A DNA stretch of 64,000 nucleotides from an uncultured Hyphomicrobiaceae bacterium (GCA_947258705.1 CAMYJA010000007.1:208424-272423), one strand, 5' to 3'; numbered from the stretch's first letter, positions 10,619 through 21,479 are shown. The notes: a model not told the origin generated them from the letters alone. Program-made: numbers and translations.

Positions 10619-11257
10619 TCAGGATGGTTTTTTGAGGGAATTCAGATAGGCCTCGATCTGTTCCTCGACCTTTTTTCTCTGTATTTCGGTGCAGGTCTTC
10701 TTGTTGGCCGGTGCGCGCTCATTCACGACCACTTCCTTCTCGCCTTCATTCTCGGTGACCTTAACGTTACCGGTCAGCCACATCACCGTGAAAAGGTGCA
10801 ATTGGCTGATATACAGAAGCTGCTGATCGGTCCATTTTTTCTTGTCGACCTCAACGCGCATCATGCCGCGGTAATTGGCGGCCTGCGCCTCGATCAATTT
10901 GCAGATCTGGGCATGGGCGGACAGGCGCGCCACCTGTATGACGTTGCGCGCTACATCCGTCGGAACCATGACGTCCTTGGGCTTTTTCTTGTCCACCTCG
11001 ATCACTTTTCCGGTCTGGGTGGTGAATTTGCTGGGAAGGATTGACCAGGCATAGTTCATCAATACCTTGACCGAGCGCTCGGACAGTTCCTTGGCCTCGG
11101 CAAATTGCGCCGTCCCGACCATCACAGTAAACATCATGGTGCCGGCCAAAACAGCAGGCACTGCTATTTTATTTAATTTTTTCAACAAGTTACTTATCTC
11201 ACTCGTCCCCGATAATTTCAGCGTCATCATACATTGCCGCATTACAAAAACAATCAT
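10619..11257 (-). CDS. hypothetical exported protein
   Basis: A 212-residue protein I do not recognise. A hydrophobic stretch (residues about 31-50, AVPAVLAGTMMFTVMVGTAQ) ending in FAEAKE reads as a signal peptide with cleavage after an Ala-x-Ala-like site. The mature part is rich in Lys and Glu, has two cysteines (in QICKLIE and KKTCTEI) that could form a disulfide, and ends in a helical Lys-rich tail. The ATG at 11257 has a good AGGGG ribosome site; later Met codons would shorten the leader. Periplasmic location is inferred; the function is unknown. Confidence 0.65.
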   Translation of the reverse strand: MIVFVMRQCMMTLKLSGTSEISNLLKKLNKIAVPAVLAGTMMFTVMVGTAQFAEAKELSERSVKVLMNYAWSILPSKFTTQTGKVIEVDKKKPKDVMVPTDVARNVIQVARLSAHAQICKLIEAQAANYRGMMRVEVDKKKWTDQQLLYISQLHLFTVMWLTGNVKVTENEGEKEVVVNERAPANKKTCTEIQRKKVEEQIEAYLNSLKKPS

Positions 11258-11341
11258 TTTTCAGCCCCTAGAATTATCTATCGCAACGCTATCATTGATT
11301 GATGCAATCGCAAGATGAAAATCACGGCATAACTAAGGCGA

Positions 11342-12148
11342 TTAATCCTGGCCACCATCTTTTCTGTGGGCACGTGTCAACGACGCGACAATCCCACGCA
11401 GGGTTCTGACTTCCTGTTCCGTCGCACCAATGCGGCTGAACAGGGCTCTTATGTTTCTCACCATGATTGGGCGTTTTTCAGGCGGGCGCAAAAAACCCGA
11501 ATTATCCAGCTCTTTTTCAAGATGCCCGAAAAAACCGATCAATTCCTCCTTCGTGGCCGGGCGCGACGCGCGCCGGTTCAAACCTTCGCGGGCCGGACCG
11601 TCAAAAGCCGTTTCGCGGCCAAGCGACGCTGCGCCAATTGCCTTGCGCCATTCATAGCCGATCAGCAAAACCGCCTGGGCGAGATTGAGCGATGCATGGG
11701 CCGGATTGACGGGGGCCATGATGACGGCATCGGCAAGCGCGATATCGTCATTGGTGAGCCCTGCCTGCTCGCGGCCGAACAGAATACCGCAGCTATCTGC
11801 ATATTCAGAACGGTCCGTGACCTCCCGGGCCCAGCTTTCGGGCGAAAGAACGGGTATGGTCATGTCCCGTGGCCGCGCCGTCGTCGCATAGAGGTGGTTG
11901 ATGTCTGCAACCGCTGCTTCGGTACTCTCGAACAGCTTTGCATCCTCAACAATCCGGTGGGCATTCGCAGCCGCGGAGAGCGCCTTTTCATTGGGCCAGC
12001 CATCGCGCGGATTAACGATACGAAGCTCGTCCAAATCGAAATTCGACATGGCGCGGGCTGCGGTACCGATATTCTCGCCAAGCTGCGGCTCGATGAGAAT
12101 TATGGCCGGTGCCCGGCGAACGTCGCGCGGGCCTGATGCATTATCCAA
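11342..12148 (-). CDS. trmJ: tRNA (cytidine/uridine-2'-O-)-methyltransferase TrmJ
   Basis: A 268-residue SPOUT-class methyltransferase. The N-terminal IILIEPQLGENIGTAARAMSNFD and the later LFGREQAGLTNDDI and ASLNLAQAVLLIGYEW segments form the knotted SAM-binding site of the TrmJ/LasT family. It methylates the ribose at position 32 of several tRNAs. The start is a TTG at 12148 with a GGAGAG ribosome site eight bases upstream; no ATG is available before the conserved core. It is divergent from icd, 140 bases away. Confidence 0.9.
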   Translation of the reverse strand: MDNASGPRDVRRAPAIILIEPQLGENIGTAARAMSNFDLDELRIVNPRDGWPNEKALSAAANAHRIVEDAKLFESTEAAVADINHLYATTARPRDMTIPVLSPESWAREVTDRSEYADSCGILFGREQAGLTNDDIALADAVIMAPVNPAHASLNLAQAVLLIGYEWRKAIGAASLGRETAFDGPAREGLNRRASRPATKEELIGFFGHLEKELDNSGFLRPPEKRPIMVRNIRALFSRIGATEQEVRTLRGIVASLTRAHRKDGGQD

Positions 12149-12288
12149 TTGTTTCGCTCTCCAGAATTGCGGACGGGTCTATCTCTGCCTTACCCCCATC
12201 AACCACTTGCGTTCAAGCGGCAGGAGGTTATTGTGCCGTAAATTTTTACCCGGCAGATTTTTAACAAATAAACATTCAGGGCGTTTAA

Positions 12289-13506
12289 ATGAGCAAGATC
12301 AAAGTCGACAATCCCGTTGTCGAACTCGATGGTGATGAAATGACACGCATCATCTGGCATCTCATCAAAGACAAACTCATCCATCCCTATCTCGATATTG
12401 ATCTTGAATATTACGATCTGTCGATTCAGAAAAGGGATGAAACGGACGATCAAATCACTGTCGATGCGGCCGAAGCCATCAAAAAGCACGGCGTCGGGGT
12501 GAAATGCGCGACAATCACGCCGGATGAGGCCAGGGTCGAGGAATTCGGGCTGAAGGAAATGTGGCGCTCGCCCAATGGCACCATCCGGAATATTCTCGGC
12601 GGCGTCGTTTTTCGCGAACCTATCATCTGCACGAACGTTCCGCGCCTGGTGCCGGGCTGGACCCAACCGATTGTGATCGGCCGCCATGCTTATGGCGATC
12701 AGTACCGCGCCACCGATTTTGTCGTGCCGGGTCCCGGACGGCTGACGATGAGCTATGAAGGCGATGACGGCACCAAAATCGAAAAAGAGATCTTCCAGTT
12801 TCCAGGCGGCGGCGTCGCCATGGGCATGTACAATCTCGATGACAGTATCCGCGATTTCGCCCGCGCCTGCCTGAATTTCGGACTTGCCCGCGGCTATCCG
12901 GTCTACCTTTCCACCAAAAACACCATCCTCAAAGCCTATGACGGCCGGTTCAAGGATCTCTTTCAGGAGGTTTTCGACGACGAGTTCAAAGCCGCCTTCG
13001 AGGCCAAGGAGATCACATATGAGCATCGCCTGATCGACGACATGGTGGCGGCGGCGATGAAATGGTCTGGCGGTTTCGTCTGGGCCTGCAAGAATTATGA
13101 CGGTGATGTGCAGTCGGATACTGTGGCGCAGGGCTTTGGTTCGCTCGGCCTGATGTCGAGCCAGCTGATGACGCCGGACGGCAGGATTGTCGAGGCGGAG
13201 GCCGCGCACGGCACGGTTACGCGCCATTACCGCATGCACGAAAAGGGCGAGGAGACCTCGACCAATTCCACCGCTTCGATTTTTGCCTGGACGCGCGGCC
13301 TCAAGCATCGCGCCACGCTCGATCAGAATGCCGATCTGGCGAAGTTCGCCCAGACGCTTGAAGACGTGGTCATCGGCACGATCGAGGCCGGAGACATGAC
13401 CAAGGATCTGGCCCTTCTCGTCGGGCCCGAGCAGAAATGGCAGTCGACGACGGGCTTTCTCGACAAGATCGACGAGAATTTGCAGAAAGTCATGGCGGAA
13501 GCCTGA
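12289..13506 (+). CDS. icd: NADP-dependent isocitrate dehydrogenase
   Basis: A 405-residue enzyme of the homodimeric, eukaryote-like subfamily ([24 protein letters not shown] at the N-terminus). It oxidises isocitrate to 2-oxoglutarate in the TCA cycle and makes NADPH. The signature NCDGDVQSD-type segment appears as [23 protein letters not shown], and [12 protein letters not shown] near residue 304 carries the coenzyme-binding loop. The ATG at 12289 follows an AT-rich leader containing CAGGGCG. Monocistronic; it converges on the channel gene. Confidence 0.96.
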   Translation: MSKIKVDNPVVELDGDEMTRIIWHLIKDKLIHPYLDIDLEYYDLSIQKRDETDDQITVDAAEAIKKHGVGVKCATITPDEARVEEFGLKEMWRSPNGTIRNILGGVVFREPIICTNVPRLVPGWTQPIVIGRHAYGDQYRATDFVVPGPGRLTMSYEGDDGTKIEKEIFQFPGGGVAMGMYNLDDSIRDFARACLNFGLARGYPVYLSTKNTILKAYDGRFKDLFQEVFDDEFKAAFEAKEITYEHRLIDDMVAAAMKWSGGFVWACKNYDGDVQSDTVAQGFGSLGLMSSQLMTPDGRIVEAEAAHGTVTRHYRMHEKGEETSTNSTASIFAWTRGLKHRATLDQNADLAKFAQTLEDVVIGTIEAGDMTKDLALLVGPEQKWQSTTGFLDKIDENLQKVMAEA

Positions 13507-13546
13507 ACGGGGCGCTCCGCCTTCCCCGCTCAGCCGCCTTAACAGC

Positions 13547-14737
13547 TCAGTTGTCGATGAGTTGGGCGCGCTTGCGCGCGGTTTCCCTGACGCGCCTGGA
13601 GATTTCGGGATGTTGCGCGCAGAGCCTGATAAAATCGTCGCGGTCAAGCAGAAGCAGGCGGCAGATTGAGCGCGTCCGTACAGGATGCAGATGGTCTCGA
13701 TCTTCAATCAGCGCCATCTCGCCAAAAAATTCACCATCTGAAAGATGTCTCGTGCCTTTGTTGGTGTCGATTTCCACCTCGCCGGAGGAAATGAAATACA
13801 TTGTATCGGCCGGCGCGCCCTCGCGGACAACCGTCTGGTTAGGCCGGTAAGTCTGGGCGTAAAGCAGCGTCATGATCTCGGCGATCGCCTGCGCGTCCAG
13901 GCCCTTGAACAGGGGTACGCGCGCGACCAGCCCCCAGCTGACCAGAAAATCCCTCCTGTTCGACTCCTGAGCAAAACCGGTGGCGATTATACCGATCGGC
14001 AGTGCGAACACACCGATCCCGAAGATCATGTAAATGCCGCCGAACAAGCGTCCCCAGGGGGTGATGGGAACGACATCACCGTAACCGACCGTGGTCAATG
14101 TTGCTATGGACCACCACATGGCCTGAAACATGTTTCCGAATTTATCGGGCTGTGCCGCGCTCTCGATAAAATATATACCGGCCGCTCCGAGCGTTATGAG
14201 CGAGAGCATGATGACAAGCGCGCCCGTGAGCGCACGGGCCTCGTTTTTTACGACCGTTGCGAGAGCGTGCAGTGCCGGCGAGTATCTCAAGAGTTTGAAA
14301 AAACGCAACAGGCGGAAAACGCGCAGCACCCTGAGATCAATGGGTAAGAGGAAACTCAGGTAGAATGGCGCGATGACCAGAAGATCGATGATCTGGAGCG
14401 GTCTTAGCGCATATTCAAGCCGTGCCCTGGTATTCGATTTGTCATTGAGGAAGGGCAGCTCGATGCAGGACCAGATACGGGCGGCATATTCGATCGAAAA
14501 GACGATGACCGAAAAGAGATTGAAGCGTTCGAACCAGATCCCGTAAGCAGCGTTTAAGTCGGTTACGGTTGCCGCCGCGAATGCGATGACGTTCAAGACG
14601 ATCAGAAATATGAGCGATATATTGACCAGATTTGAGAACGGATCATGGCCCAGCCCAAGCTCGAGAATATCGTGAACGCGGCGGCGGAGAGAGAACTCAT
14701 TTAGGGTTTTGGGCATTCCGGTCTCAGTGTGTTGCAT
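13547..14737 (-). CDS. cyclic-nucleotide-gated potassium channel (MlotiK1-like)
   Basis: A 396-residue membrane protein with an N-terminal voltage-sensor-like six-helix ion transport domain, the K+ selectivity filter TVGYGD at about residues 215-220, and a C-terminal cyclic-nucleotide-binding domain (GEFFGEMALIEDRDHLHPVRT near residue 350). The S4-like helix has spaced arginines (LRVLRVFRLLRFFKLLRY). This is the layout of MlotiK1, which opens on cAMP. I took the ATG at 14737; a TTG at 14770 overlapping the alaS stop codon and an ATG at 14716 are alternatives. It lies directly downstream of alaS on the same strand, probably a chance adjacency. Confidence 0.88.
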   Translation of the reverse strand: MQHTETGMPKTLNEFSLRRRVHDILELGLGHDPFSNLVNISLIFLIVLNVIAFAAATVTDLNAAYGIWFERFNLFSVIVFSIEYAARIWSCIELPFLNDKSNTRARLEYALRPLQIIDLLVIAPFYLSFLLPIDLRVLRVFRLLRFFKLLRYSPALHALATVVKNEARALTGALVIMLSLITLGAAGIYFIESAAQPDKFGNMFQAMWWSIATLTTVGYGDVVPITPWGRLFGGIYMIFGIGVFALPIGIIATGFAQESNRRDFLVSWGLVARVPLFKGLDAQAIAEIMTLLYAQTYRPNQTVVREGAPADTMYFISSGEVEIDTNKGTRHLSDGEFFGEMALIEDRDHLHPVRTRSICRLLLLDRDDFIRLCAQHPEISRRVRETARKRAQLIDN

Positions 14738-14766
14738 CCCATGATCGTTGACGGAACCATGGTTTG

Positions 14767-17430
14767 TCAACCGGCCAGCATTTCGCGTATGGCGGCTATT
14801 GCGTTTTCGGCCTTGGCTCCGTCCGGACCCCCTGCCTGGGCCATATCGGCGCGGCCGCCACCGCCCTTGCCGCCCATGGCCTCGGCGCCCGCGCGAACCA
14901 GATCTACAGCGTCAAATTCTTGTGTCAGATCGTCGGTTACGCCGACCACGATACCAGCCTTGCCGTCATCGCTCAGACCGATAATGGTGACGATGCCGGA
15001 GCCGATTTCGCGCTTTCCGTCATCGACCAGGCCGCGCAGATCCTTGGGCGAAATGCCTGTCAGCGTCCTAGCCAGGAATTTCGTGCTTCCCAGTTTTTCC
15101 ACCACCTCGCCCGCACCGTTTTTTGAAGCGCCGCCGAGCGCCAGGGCGCGTTTTGCATCGTCAAGCTGCTTTTGCAGCGATTTACGTTCCTCGACGACCG
15201 ACTTCAGGCGCTCGAGCATATTTTCTGGGCTGGTTTTCAGAACTGCAGCCCCCTCGCGCAGACGTTCCTTCTGGGCGATGAGATATTCGCGCGCGCCCGT
15301 TGCAGTCAGCGCTTCGATGCGGCGCACGCCCGACGAGACGGCCGCTTCAGAAACGATATGGAGTAGACCGATATCGCCCGTTCGCGATACGTGGGTGCCG
15401 CCGCAAAGCTCGATCGAATAGGCGGACCGGTCGCCATGCCCCTCCAGGGCCGTCCCCATGGAGACCACTCTGACTTCGTCTCCGTATTTTTCGCCAAAGA
15501 GCGCCATCGCCCCCACCTCATGGGCGTCGTCGAGCGCCATCAGACGGGTTTCAACGGGCGCGTTTTGCAGAATGATACGGTTTGACAAGCGTTCTATTTC
15601 GTCCAGTTCATCGGGGCTTACAGGCTTGGGGTGCGAGAAATCGAAACGCAGCCTGCCGGGACTGACCAGCGATCCTTTCTGCGTGACATGATCGCCGAGG
15701 ACCTGACGCAGAGCCTCGTGCATAATATGCGTGGCCGAATGGTTGGCCCGTGTCGCTGTGCGCGCCTTGTGGTTGACGTTGAGGGTTGCGGTCTGGCCCG
15801 CTTTAAACGGCCCCTTATCGACTCTGCCCTGGTGGACAATCAGATCGCCGGCCTTTTTCCTGGTATCGGTAACTGTGAAAAGCGCCTTTTCAAAAATGAT
15901 CGTCCCGGTATCGCCGACCTGCCCGCCCGACTCGCCATAGAAGGGGGTCTGGTTGGTGATGATCTCGCCTTCGTCGCCCTTTTTAAGCGCCTTGACGGGT
16001 TTGCCCTTGCGGATCACGGCGACAATTTCCCCTTCCGCCTGTTCAGCTTCATAGCCGAGGAATTCGGTGGCGCCGAACCGGTCCCTGAGGTCGAACCACA
16101 ATTCTTCCGTCGCCTCATCGCCGGAACCGACCCAGGCCTTCCTCGCCTCGGCCTTCTGACGGGCCATGGCCTGTTCGAATTTTTTCCAGCCGACGGTGAT
16201 CTTGCGCGCCTTGAGCGCGTCCTCCGTCAGGTCGAGCGGGAAGCCGTATGTATCGTAGAGCTTGAAGGCGATATCGCCCGAGAGTTCGTCTCCCTCCTGC
16301 AAGTCCGCAACTTCCTCTTCGAGCAGGGAAAGTCCACGGGCCAGCGTACCGGCGAAACGGCTTTCTTCAAGCTTGAGAGTTTCGGTTATAAGCGCATTGG
16401 CGCGGAGAAGTTCCGGGTAGGCCTGTCCCATTTCGCGGATGAGTGCGGGCACCAGGCGATACATGAGCGGTTCCTTGGCGCCAAGAATGTGGGCCTGGCG
16501 CATGGCCCGGCGCATGATACGGCGGAGCACGTAGCCGCGCCCTTCATTGGACGGCAGGACACCGTCGGCTATGAGAAAGCTTGATGCGCGCAGATGATCG
16601 GCAATGATCCTGTGGGGCACCTTGAAGTCGCCTTTGGCCTTGATGCCGGTTTCTTCAACGGACGCTTTGATCAGTGTTCGGAAGAGGTCCGTCTCGTAAT
16701 TATCGTAATTGCCCTGCATCACCGCGGCCATGCGCTCCAGTCCCATACCGGTGTCGATGGAGGGTTTTGGCAAGCTGACGCGCTTGCTTTTGCTTAATTG
16801 CTCATATTGCATGAATACGAGATTCCAGATCTCGACAAAGCGGTCGCCGTCTTCATCCACGCTACCGGGCGGGCCGCCGGGAATCTTGTCGCCATGATCG
16901 AAAAAGATCTCGGAGCATGGGCCGCATGGCCCTGTTTCCCCCATCGACCAGAAATTGTCGGATGTTGAAATCGGAATAATCCGCTCTTTCGGCAGGCCCG
17001 CAATTTTTTCCCAGAGCTGGCCGGCTTCCTCGTCTTCCGAAAAAATCGTGACAGTCAACCGTTTCGGATCGAGGTCGAATTCCTTCGTGATCAGGTTCCA
17101 GGCGAGCTCGATGGCGCGCTCCTTGAAATAATCGCCGAAGGAGAAGTTTCCGAGCATTTCAAAAAACGTATGATGGCGGGCCGTGAAGCCGACATTGTCG
17201 AGATCATTGTGCTTGCCGCCGGCGCGGACGCATTTCTGGGACGATGCGGCCTGCGTGTAGCTTCGCTTTTCCGCGCCCGTGAATACGTTCTTGAACTGCA
17301 CCATGCCCGCATTGGTGAACATAAGTGTCGGATCATTGTGGGGCACGAGCGGGCTCGAGGGCACGATTTCATGACCGTTTTTCCGAAAATATTCGAGAAA
17401 TGTGCCGCGTATGTCGTTGACGCCCGTCAT
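14767..17430 (-). CDS. alaS: alanyl-tRNA synthetase
   Basis: AlaRS, 887 residues, charges tRNA-Ala. The catalytic core begins [27 protein letters not shown]. The editing domain has the zinc site [11 protein letters not shown] and [13 protein letters not shown], and a C-terminal glycine-rich C-Ala domain ends the protein. The open frame extends 41 codons further upstream, but the family N-terminus and the ATG at 17430 mark the likely start. The upstream 500 bases separate it from recA, which has its own terminator, so alaS probably has its own promoter. Confidence 0.96.
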   Translation of the reverse strand: MTGVNDIRGTFLEYFRKNGHEIVPSSPLVPHNDPTLMFTNAGMVQFKNVFTGAEKRSYTQAASSQKCVRAGGKHNDLDNVGFTARHHTFFEMLGNFSFGDYFKERAIELAWNLITKEFDLDPKRLTVTIFSEDEEAGQLWEKIAGLPKERIIPISTSDNFWSMGETGPCGPCSEIFFDHGDKIPGGPPGSVDEDGDRFVEIWNLVFMQYEQLSKSKRVSLPKPSIDTGMGLERMAAVMQGNYDNYETDLFRTLIKASVEETGIKAKGDFKVPHRIIADHLRASSFLIADGVLPSNEGRGYVLRRIMRRAMRQAHILGAKEPLMYRLVPALIREMGQAYPELLRANALITETLKLEESRFAGTLARGLSLLEEEVADLQEGDELSGDIAFKLYDTYGFPLDLTEDALKARKITVGWKKFEQAMARQKAEARKAWVGSGDEATEELWFDLRDRFGATEFLGYEAEQAEGEIVAVIRKGKPVKALKKGDEGEIITNQTPFYGESGGQVGDTGTIIFEKALFTVTDTRKKAGDLIVHQGRVDKGPFKAGQTATLNVNHKARTATRANHSATHIMHEALRQVLGDHVTQKGSLVSPGRLRFDFSHPKPVSPDELDEIERLSNRIILQNAPVETRLMALDDAHEVGAMALFGEKYGDEVRVVSMGTALEGHGDRSAYSIELCGGTHVSRTGDIGLLHIVSEAAVSSGVRRIEALTATGAREYLIAQKERLREGAAVLKTSPENMLERLKSVVEERKSLQKQLDDAKRALALGGASKNGAGEVVEKLGSTKFLARTLTGISPKDLRGLVDDGKREIGSGIVTIIGLSDDGKAGIVVGVTDDLTQEFDAVDLVRAGAEAMGGKGGGGRADMAQAGGPDGAKAENAIAAIREMLAG

Positions 17431-17854
17431 TGATATTCGTGCCTTTTCCGTGACTTTCGAGTCCGCTCCGGGACTTTCGAATCCGCGGCTTGAAGTTATG
17501 TAAGCAATCCGATTTGGCGCACCAGCGTAATTGCCCGTGCGCGCCTCATACAATCATATCAGATCACATATCCGTTTTCGCGTTGCAATAGAGAGATTGC
17601 ACAGCTCATGAAGCGAGCATATTCGTCCGCCACAGCCCGCACACTCGTTGTTTTTCCGCCCACGCCGCATTGCCAGGGCCCTGTTCTTACTGGGGGTTCT
17701 AGCGCTCCCGATTAAGACTGTCCAGCGGGCATATTGACCGGGAACGCCCAGCTATCGCTAGTCTGCCCGGCGGTCCCGCGGCCTCGCCGCGGCGGGCAAT
17801 TCCAGCATGGCCGTTCCGCGCTCGCGGGCGATGAATTTCTGAGGGCTTTTGAAA
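17431..17854. other. alaS leader region
   Basis: The region between alaS and the recA terminator has no convincing ORF or RNA gene. Close to alaS it contains an imperfect tandem repeat, GACTTTCGAGTCCGC at about 17452 and GACTTTCGAATCCGC at about 17473. Further on there is a GC-rich hairpin, CCGCGG-cctcg-CCGCGG (about 17777-17793), enclosed by TGCCC/GGGCA. These may be leader structure; I see no known regulatory RNA. Confidence 0.3.
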
Positions 17855-17889
17855 TCAAAAAGACCCGCGGCATTTTCATGCTGCGGGTC
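17855..17889 (-). terminator. Rho-independent terminator of recA
   Basis: On the minus strand GACCCGC (17889-17883) pairs with GCGGGTC (17868-17862), extended by mismatched inner pairs, and is followed at once by TTTTTGATTT. It lies 120 bases past the recA stop codon, in the right orientation to end that transcript. Confidence 0.65.
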
Positions 17890-18005
17890 AATTGTTTCCT
17901 GTTATGCATTGCCGGGCCGGCGTCGGCGCTTATGCCTCTTTGACCTGAGATGACATCCTGCCGGAGAGGACATCTTGTCAGGGAGGGCAGAGATCAGCCG
18001 CAGGC

Positions 18006-19118
18006 TTAACCGGTTGCCACGTCCTTCTTGGCCTCGCTGTTTTCGCCCGCCGCCTCGTCCTCTTCAGGTTCGGGCTCGCCCATGATCTGCTCGGCGATGA
18101 GGCCGGCATTCTGGCGGATGGCGCGTTCGATCTCATCGGCGATATCGGGGTTTTCCAGAAGGAACGTCTTGGCGTTCTCGCGGCCCTGGCCGACGCGCTG
18201 GCCATTATAGGAGAACCAGGAACCGGACTTCTCGACAATGTCGCCTTTGACTCCGAGATCCAGAATCTCGCCCATTTTGGAAATACCCTGGCCATACATG
18301 ATGTCGAACTCGACCTGACGGAAGGGCGGCGCCACCTTGTTTTTGACGACCTTGACGCGGGTCTGGTTGCCAACGACCTCGTCGCCGGCCTTGATCTGGC
18401 CGATGCGGCGGATATCGAGCCGGACGGAGGAATAGAATTTCAGGGCATTGCCGCCGGTCGTCGTTTCGGGGCTGCCGAACATGACGCCGATCTTGTGGCG
18501 AATCTGATTGATGAAAATCACCATGGTGTGCGATTTGGAAATGGAGCTTGTCAGCTTGCGCATGGCCTGGCTCATGAGGCGCGCCTGAAGACCCGGCAGG
18601 CTGTCGCCCATTTCGCCTTCAAGCTCGGCGCGGGGCGTCAATGCGGCGACCGAGTCGATCACCAGAATATCAACCGCGCCGGAGCGGACCAGCGTGTCGG
18701 TAATTTCCAGCGCCTGCTCTCCGGTGTCGGGCTGCGAAATCAACAGATCATTGACATTGACGCCGAGCTTGCGGGCGTATACCGGATCGAGCGCGTGCTC
18801 GGCATCGACGAAGGCCGCCGTGCCGCCGGCTTTCTGCGCTTCGGCGACCGCGTGGAGCGTGAGCGTCGTCTTGCCGGACGATTCCGGCCCGTAGACCTCG
18901 ATCACCCGGCCTTTCGGCAGACCGCCTATGCCGAGGGCAATGTCGAGGCCCAATGAGCCGGTGGAGATGGCTTCGACATCCATCGCCTGAAGGCCTTCGC
19001 CAAGACGCATGATCGAGCCTTTTCCAAAATTGCGCTCAATCTGCGACAATGCGGCATCCAACGCCTTCTGTTTATCCATAATACTCCCCTCTATTACCCG
19101 GAGCTCCGGTTTGGTCAT
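18006..19118 (-). CDS. recA: recombinase A
   Basis: RecA, 370 residues, coats single-stranded DNA, performs strand exchange and triggers LexA self-cleavage. The Walker A motif GPESSGKTT lies near residue 78, [28 protein letters not shown] forms the L2/DNA-binding region, and the C-terminal tail is acidic ([15 protein letters not shown]). I kept the ATG at 19118 because the first residues ([20 protein letters not shown]) align with the N-termini I recall for Rhizobium RecA. An internal ATG at 19079 also has a strong AGGGGAG ribosome site, so two starts are possible. Confidence 0.97.
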   Translation of the reverse strand: MTKPELRVIEGSIMDKQKALDAALSQIERNFGKGSIMRLGEGLQAMDVEAISTGSLGLDIALGIGGLPKGRVIEVYGPESSGKTTLTLHAVAEAQKAGGTAAFVDAEHALDPVYARKLGVNVNDLLISQPDTGEQALEITDTLVRSGAVDILVIDSVAALTPRAELEGEMGDSLPGLQARLMSQAMRKLTSSISKSHTMVIFINQIRHKIGVMFGSPETTTGGNALKFYSSVRLDIRRIGQIKAGDEVVGNQTRVKVVKNKVAPPFRQVEFDIMYGQGISKMGEILDLGVKGDIVEKSGSWFSYNGQRVGQGRENAKTFLLENPDIADEIERAIRQNAGLIAEQIMGEPEPEEDEAAGENSEAKKDVATG

Positions 19119-19166
19119 AAGCCTGTCCCTTTATTTCATGAGTCTATGATAATGGCAATCGAGGTA

Positions 19167-19194
19167 AATGTACATGATTTGTTCTCATTGACAA
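19167..19194 (-). promoter_or_regulatory. Candidate recA promoter with partial SOS-like element
   Basis: On the minus strand TTGTCA (19194-19189) and TACATT (19172-19167) are separated by 16 bases and lie about 50 bases before the recA start, a plausible sigma-70 promoter. The spacer contains GAAC, and CTTG-N7-GAAC overlaps it. This is one good half of the alphaproteobacterial GAAC-N7-GAAC LexA box with a degenerate second half. SOS control is therefore only suggested. Confidence 0.45.
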
Positions 19195-19473
19195 GATTAT
19201 CGCATAACTCATTGTTACTGCTGGATAATTCATCCACATGTTTGCCTTATGTTCTAAATTTTCAGGCGAATCAGGGACGTTGATTCGGCTTCGGCCTTGG
19301 CATGTTCACGATTACCTCTTCTGACCGGCTGTTGGGTTCCAGGAATGCTGACATACCGGCTTCCATCCGGACTAAGTCCAAAGCCGTCATTTCATCACAA
19401 CCTGCCGCAAAATCGTCAGGCAGAGGGCTGTGGGGTCGTATATCACCTGATACCGCACCGGATCGGCTAAGTG

Positions 19474-19504
19474 ACATGGGTCCCGGCCTTCGCCGGGATG
19501 ACGG
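19474..19504. repeat. Short palindromic repeat in recA-VWA intergenic region
   Basis: TCCCGGC-cttc-GCCGGGA (19481-19498) is a perfect hairpin embedded in ATGGG...GATGACGG. I recall this as a very common dispersed alphaproteobacterial repeat, which yields spurious ORFs. The rest of the 19119-19611 gap holds the recA promoter and no convincing gene. Confidence 0.55.
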
Positions 19505-19611
19505 CGTTTTTTGTTTAATGACGCGCTGCTTGATTTGAGACCGTAATCGTTTTCCCGTTCACCGACACATGCTAAGAGGGACGGGTCATTCAACAATCGG
19601 ACAAGTCCGCC

Positions 19612-20787
19612 ATGTTCATCAATTTCTTTCATGAACTGAAATCGGCCAAGCTGCCCGTCACGCTAAAGGAGTACCTGACGCTGATGGAGGCGATGGACGC
19701 CGATCTCGCCTCCGCCCGTGTCGAGGATTTCTATTATCTCTCGCGCGCCACGCTCATCAAGGATGAGCGGCATCTCGACAAGTTCGACCGGGTGTTCGGA
19801 CATGTGTTCGGCGGGCTCGACCTCATGCAGGACGTGGCCGACGCCGAAATCCCCGATGAGTGGCTCAAGAGCGTGGGCGCGCTTTACCTCTCGGATGAGG
19901 AAAAGGCGCTCGTCGAGGAAATGGGCGGCTGGGAAAAAATCATGGAGGCGCTGAAAGAGCGCCTTGCCGAACAGGACGAACGTCACGAAGGCGGCAATAA
20001 ATGGATCGGCACGGGCGGCACCTCGCCTTTTGGCGCGGACGGGTACAATCCGATGGGCGTGCGCATCGGCCAGAAAGGCAACAGGCATTTCCGCGCGGTC
20101 AAGGTTTGGGACAAGCGCGAATACAAGGATCTCGACGACAGCATCGAGCTGGGCACGCGGAACATCAAGGTGGCCCTCAGGCGGCTCCGGCGCTTTACCC
20201 GCCAGGGCGTTCCCGATGAGCTCGATCTAGACCAGACGATCCGTTCGACAGCGCATCAGGGCTATCTCGATCTCCAGTTCAGGCCCGAACGCCGGAACAG
20301 CATCAAGGTTCTGATGTTTTTCGATATCGGCGGGTCGATGGACGGGCACGTCAGGAGCGCGCAGGAGCTGTTCTCCGCCGCCCGGACGGAGTTCAAGCAT
20401 CTCGAATATTTCTATTTTCACAACTGCCTTTACGATTTTGTCTGGAAGGACAATGCAAGGCGCTGGTCCGACAAGAACCCCACCTGGGATGTGCTGCATA
20501 CCTTCCCGTCCGACTATAAGGTCATCTTTGTCGGCGACGCGTCGATGAGCCCCTATGAAATAACGATCCCGGGCGGCTCGGTGGAATATATGAACGACGA
20601 GCCCGGATCAATATGGATGCAGCGCGTTCTCGATGTATATGAGCACGCGATCTGGCTCAATCCCGTGCCCGAGGAACACTGGAACTGGACCCCGTCTATC
20701 GGCATCATGAAGGAATTGATGGAGGAGCGTATGTTCCCCCTGACCATTCGCGGCCTTGATCGCGGCATGCAGGAATTGATGCGGTGA
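19612..20787 (+). CDS. VWA domain-containing protein (CoxE-like)
   Basis: A 391-residue cytoplasmic protein. The N-terminal half (MFINFFHELKSAKLPVTLKEYLTLMEAM) is typical of CoxE/YeaD-like proteins that work with MoxR-type AAA+ ATPases. The C-terminal half carries a von Willebrand A domain with the metal site DIGGSMD near residue 237, where Gly replaces the first Ser of the usual DxSxS motif. Such proteins are thought to act with MoxR as chaperones in metal-cofactor insertion. No MoxR gene is next to it; upstream is recA and downstream a lipoprotein. Confidence 0.85.
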   Translation: MFINFFHELKSAKLPVTLKEYLTLMEAMDADLASARVEDFYYLSRATLIKDERHLDKFDRVFGHVFGGLDLMQDVADAEIPDEWLKSVGALYLSDEEKALVEEMGGWEKIMEALKERLAEQDERHEGGNKWIGTGGTSPFGADGYNPMGVRIGQKGNRHFRAVKVWDKREYKDLDDSIELGTRNIKVALRRLRRFTRQGVPDELDLDQTIRSTAHQGYLDLQFRPERRNSIKVLMFFDIGGSMDGHVRSAQELFSAARTEFKHLEYFYFHNCLYDFVWKDNARRWSDKNPTWDVLHTFPSDYKVIFVGDASMSPYEITIPGGSVEYMNDEPGSIWMQRVLDVYEHAIWLNPVPEEHWNWTPSIGIMKELMEERMFPLTIRGLDRGMQELMR

Positions 20788-20930
20788 GGGCAAAATATGT
20801 GGGCCAGGCATGCCCACCGATTGACACAGTTTGGGTGCAGAACTAGCCTGACATGAATATGAGAGAAATGCTCAAGGTTCTGTCCCTGGGCCGTCTCTCA
20901 AGGGTGATGCTTGATGGGGGTTATCTCGTT

Positions 20931-21479
20931 ATGTTTGCGCGAAAGACATCTCTGGTTTTTCTCACATTCGTTGTGACGGCTGGACTGGCCGGGTGCGGCG
21001 GTACGGGGCCTGGCAATCTGCCTGTGGTCGGCGGGCTCTTTGGCGGCGCTGCGGAAAAGACAGCCGGCGATGACGGCTGGGCGCCGGCGCCGGTCATCAC
21101 GCCGGAATCGCGCGCCATTCAGGTCGCCTACACTTCCGTGAAAGCAGAAAAATGCGGTTTTGTGTTTGATCCCAACCAGCTGCGCTCATCGTTTTTGGCG
21201 GCGGAAGCCCGGACATCCGCCGATCCAGCATCGCTGACCAAGACTGAGCGTGCTTATGATTACACAGCAAAAAATATTTCAGCGCGCATTGGCCCGGTAG
21301 AGAATTATTGCTCGGATGCAAGAACCAGGGTTATCAAATCTGATCTCAAGCGCCATCTGGCGGGTGATTTCAATCCGCCCCCGCCCAAACGCGGTAAAAA
21401 GACCGTCGTCTATAAAGAAGAGGGCGATACCAGACCGATTACGCAAGGCGAGGCGTTCGGCGAGGCCTTCGAAAGATGA
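20931..21479 (+). CDS. hypothetical lipoprotein
   Basis: A 182-residue protein beginning MFARKTSLVFLTFVVTAGLAGCGG. The hydrophobic leader ends in a clear lipobox Leu-Ala-Gly-Cys, with Cys22 as the lipid-anchored residue. The frame is open from 20853, but the ATG at 20931 puts the signal peptide at the N-terminus and follows GATGGGGG. The mature protein has two more cysteines (EKCGF and NYCSDA) and a basic, Pro-rich tail. No known domain is recognised. Outer-membrane or periplasmic anchoring is inferred from the lipobox. Confidence 0.7.
   Translation: MFARKTSLVFLTFVVTAGLAGCGGTGPGNLPVVGGLFGGAAEKTAGDDGWAPAPVITPESRAIQVAYTSVKAEKCGFVFDPNQLRSSFLAAEARTSADPASLTKTERAYDYTAKNISARIGPVENYCSDARTRVIKSDLKRHLAGDFNPPPPKRGKKTVVYKEEGDTRPITQGEAFGEAFER

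Noticed and set aside
17440-17500. T-loop-like sequence (GATTCGAAAGTCC on the minus strand) suggesting a tRNA before alaS
   Set aside because: No acceptor stem, D-arm or anticodon arm can be drawn around it; it is only part of an imperfect tandem repeat.
19302-19538. 78-residue plus-strand frame after the recA promoter
   Set aside because: Its end (MGPGLRRDDG) is the translation of a common palindromic repeat; no ribosome site.
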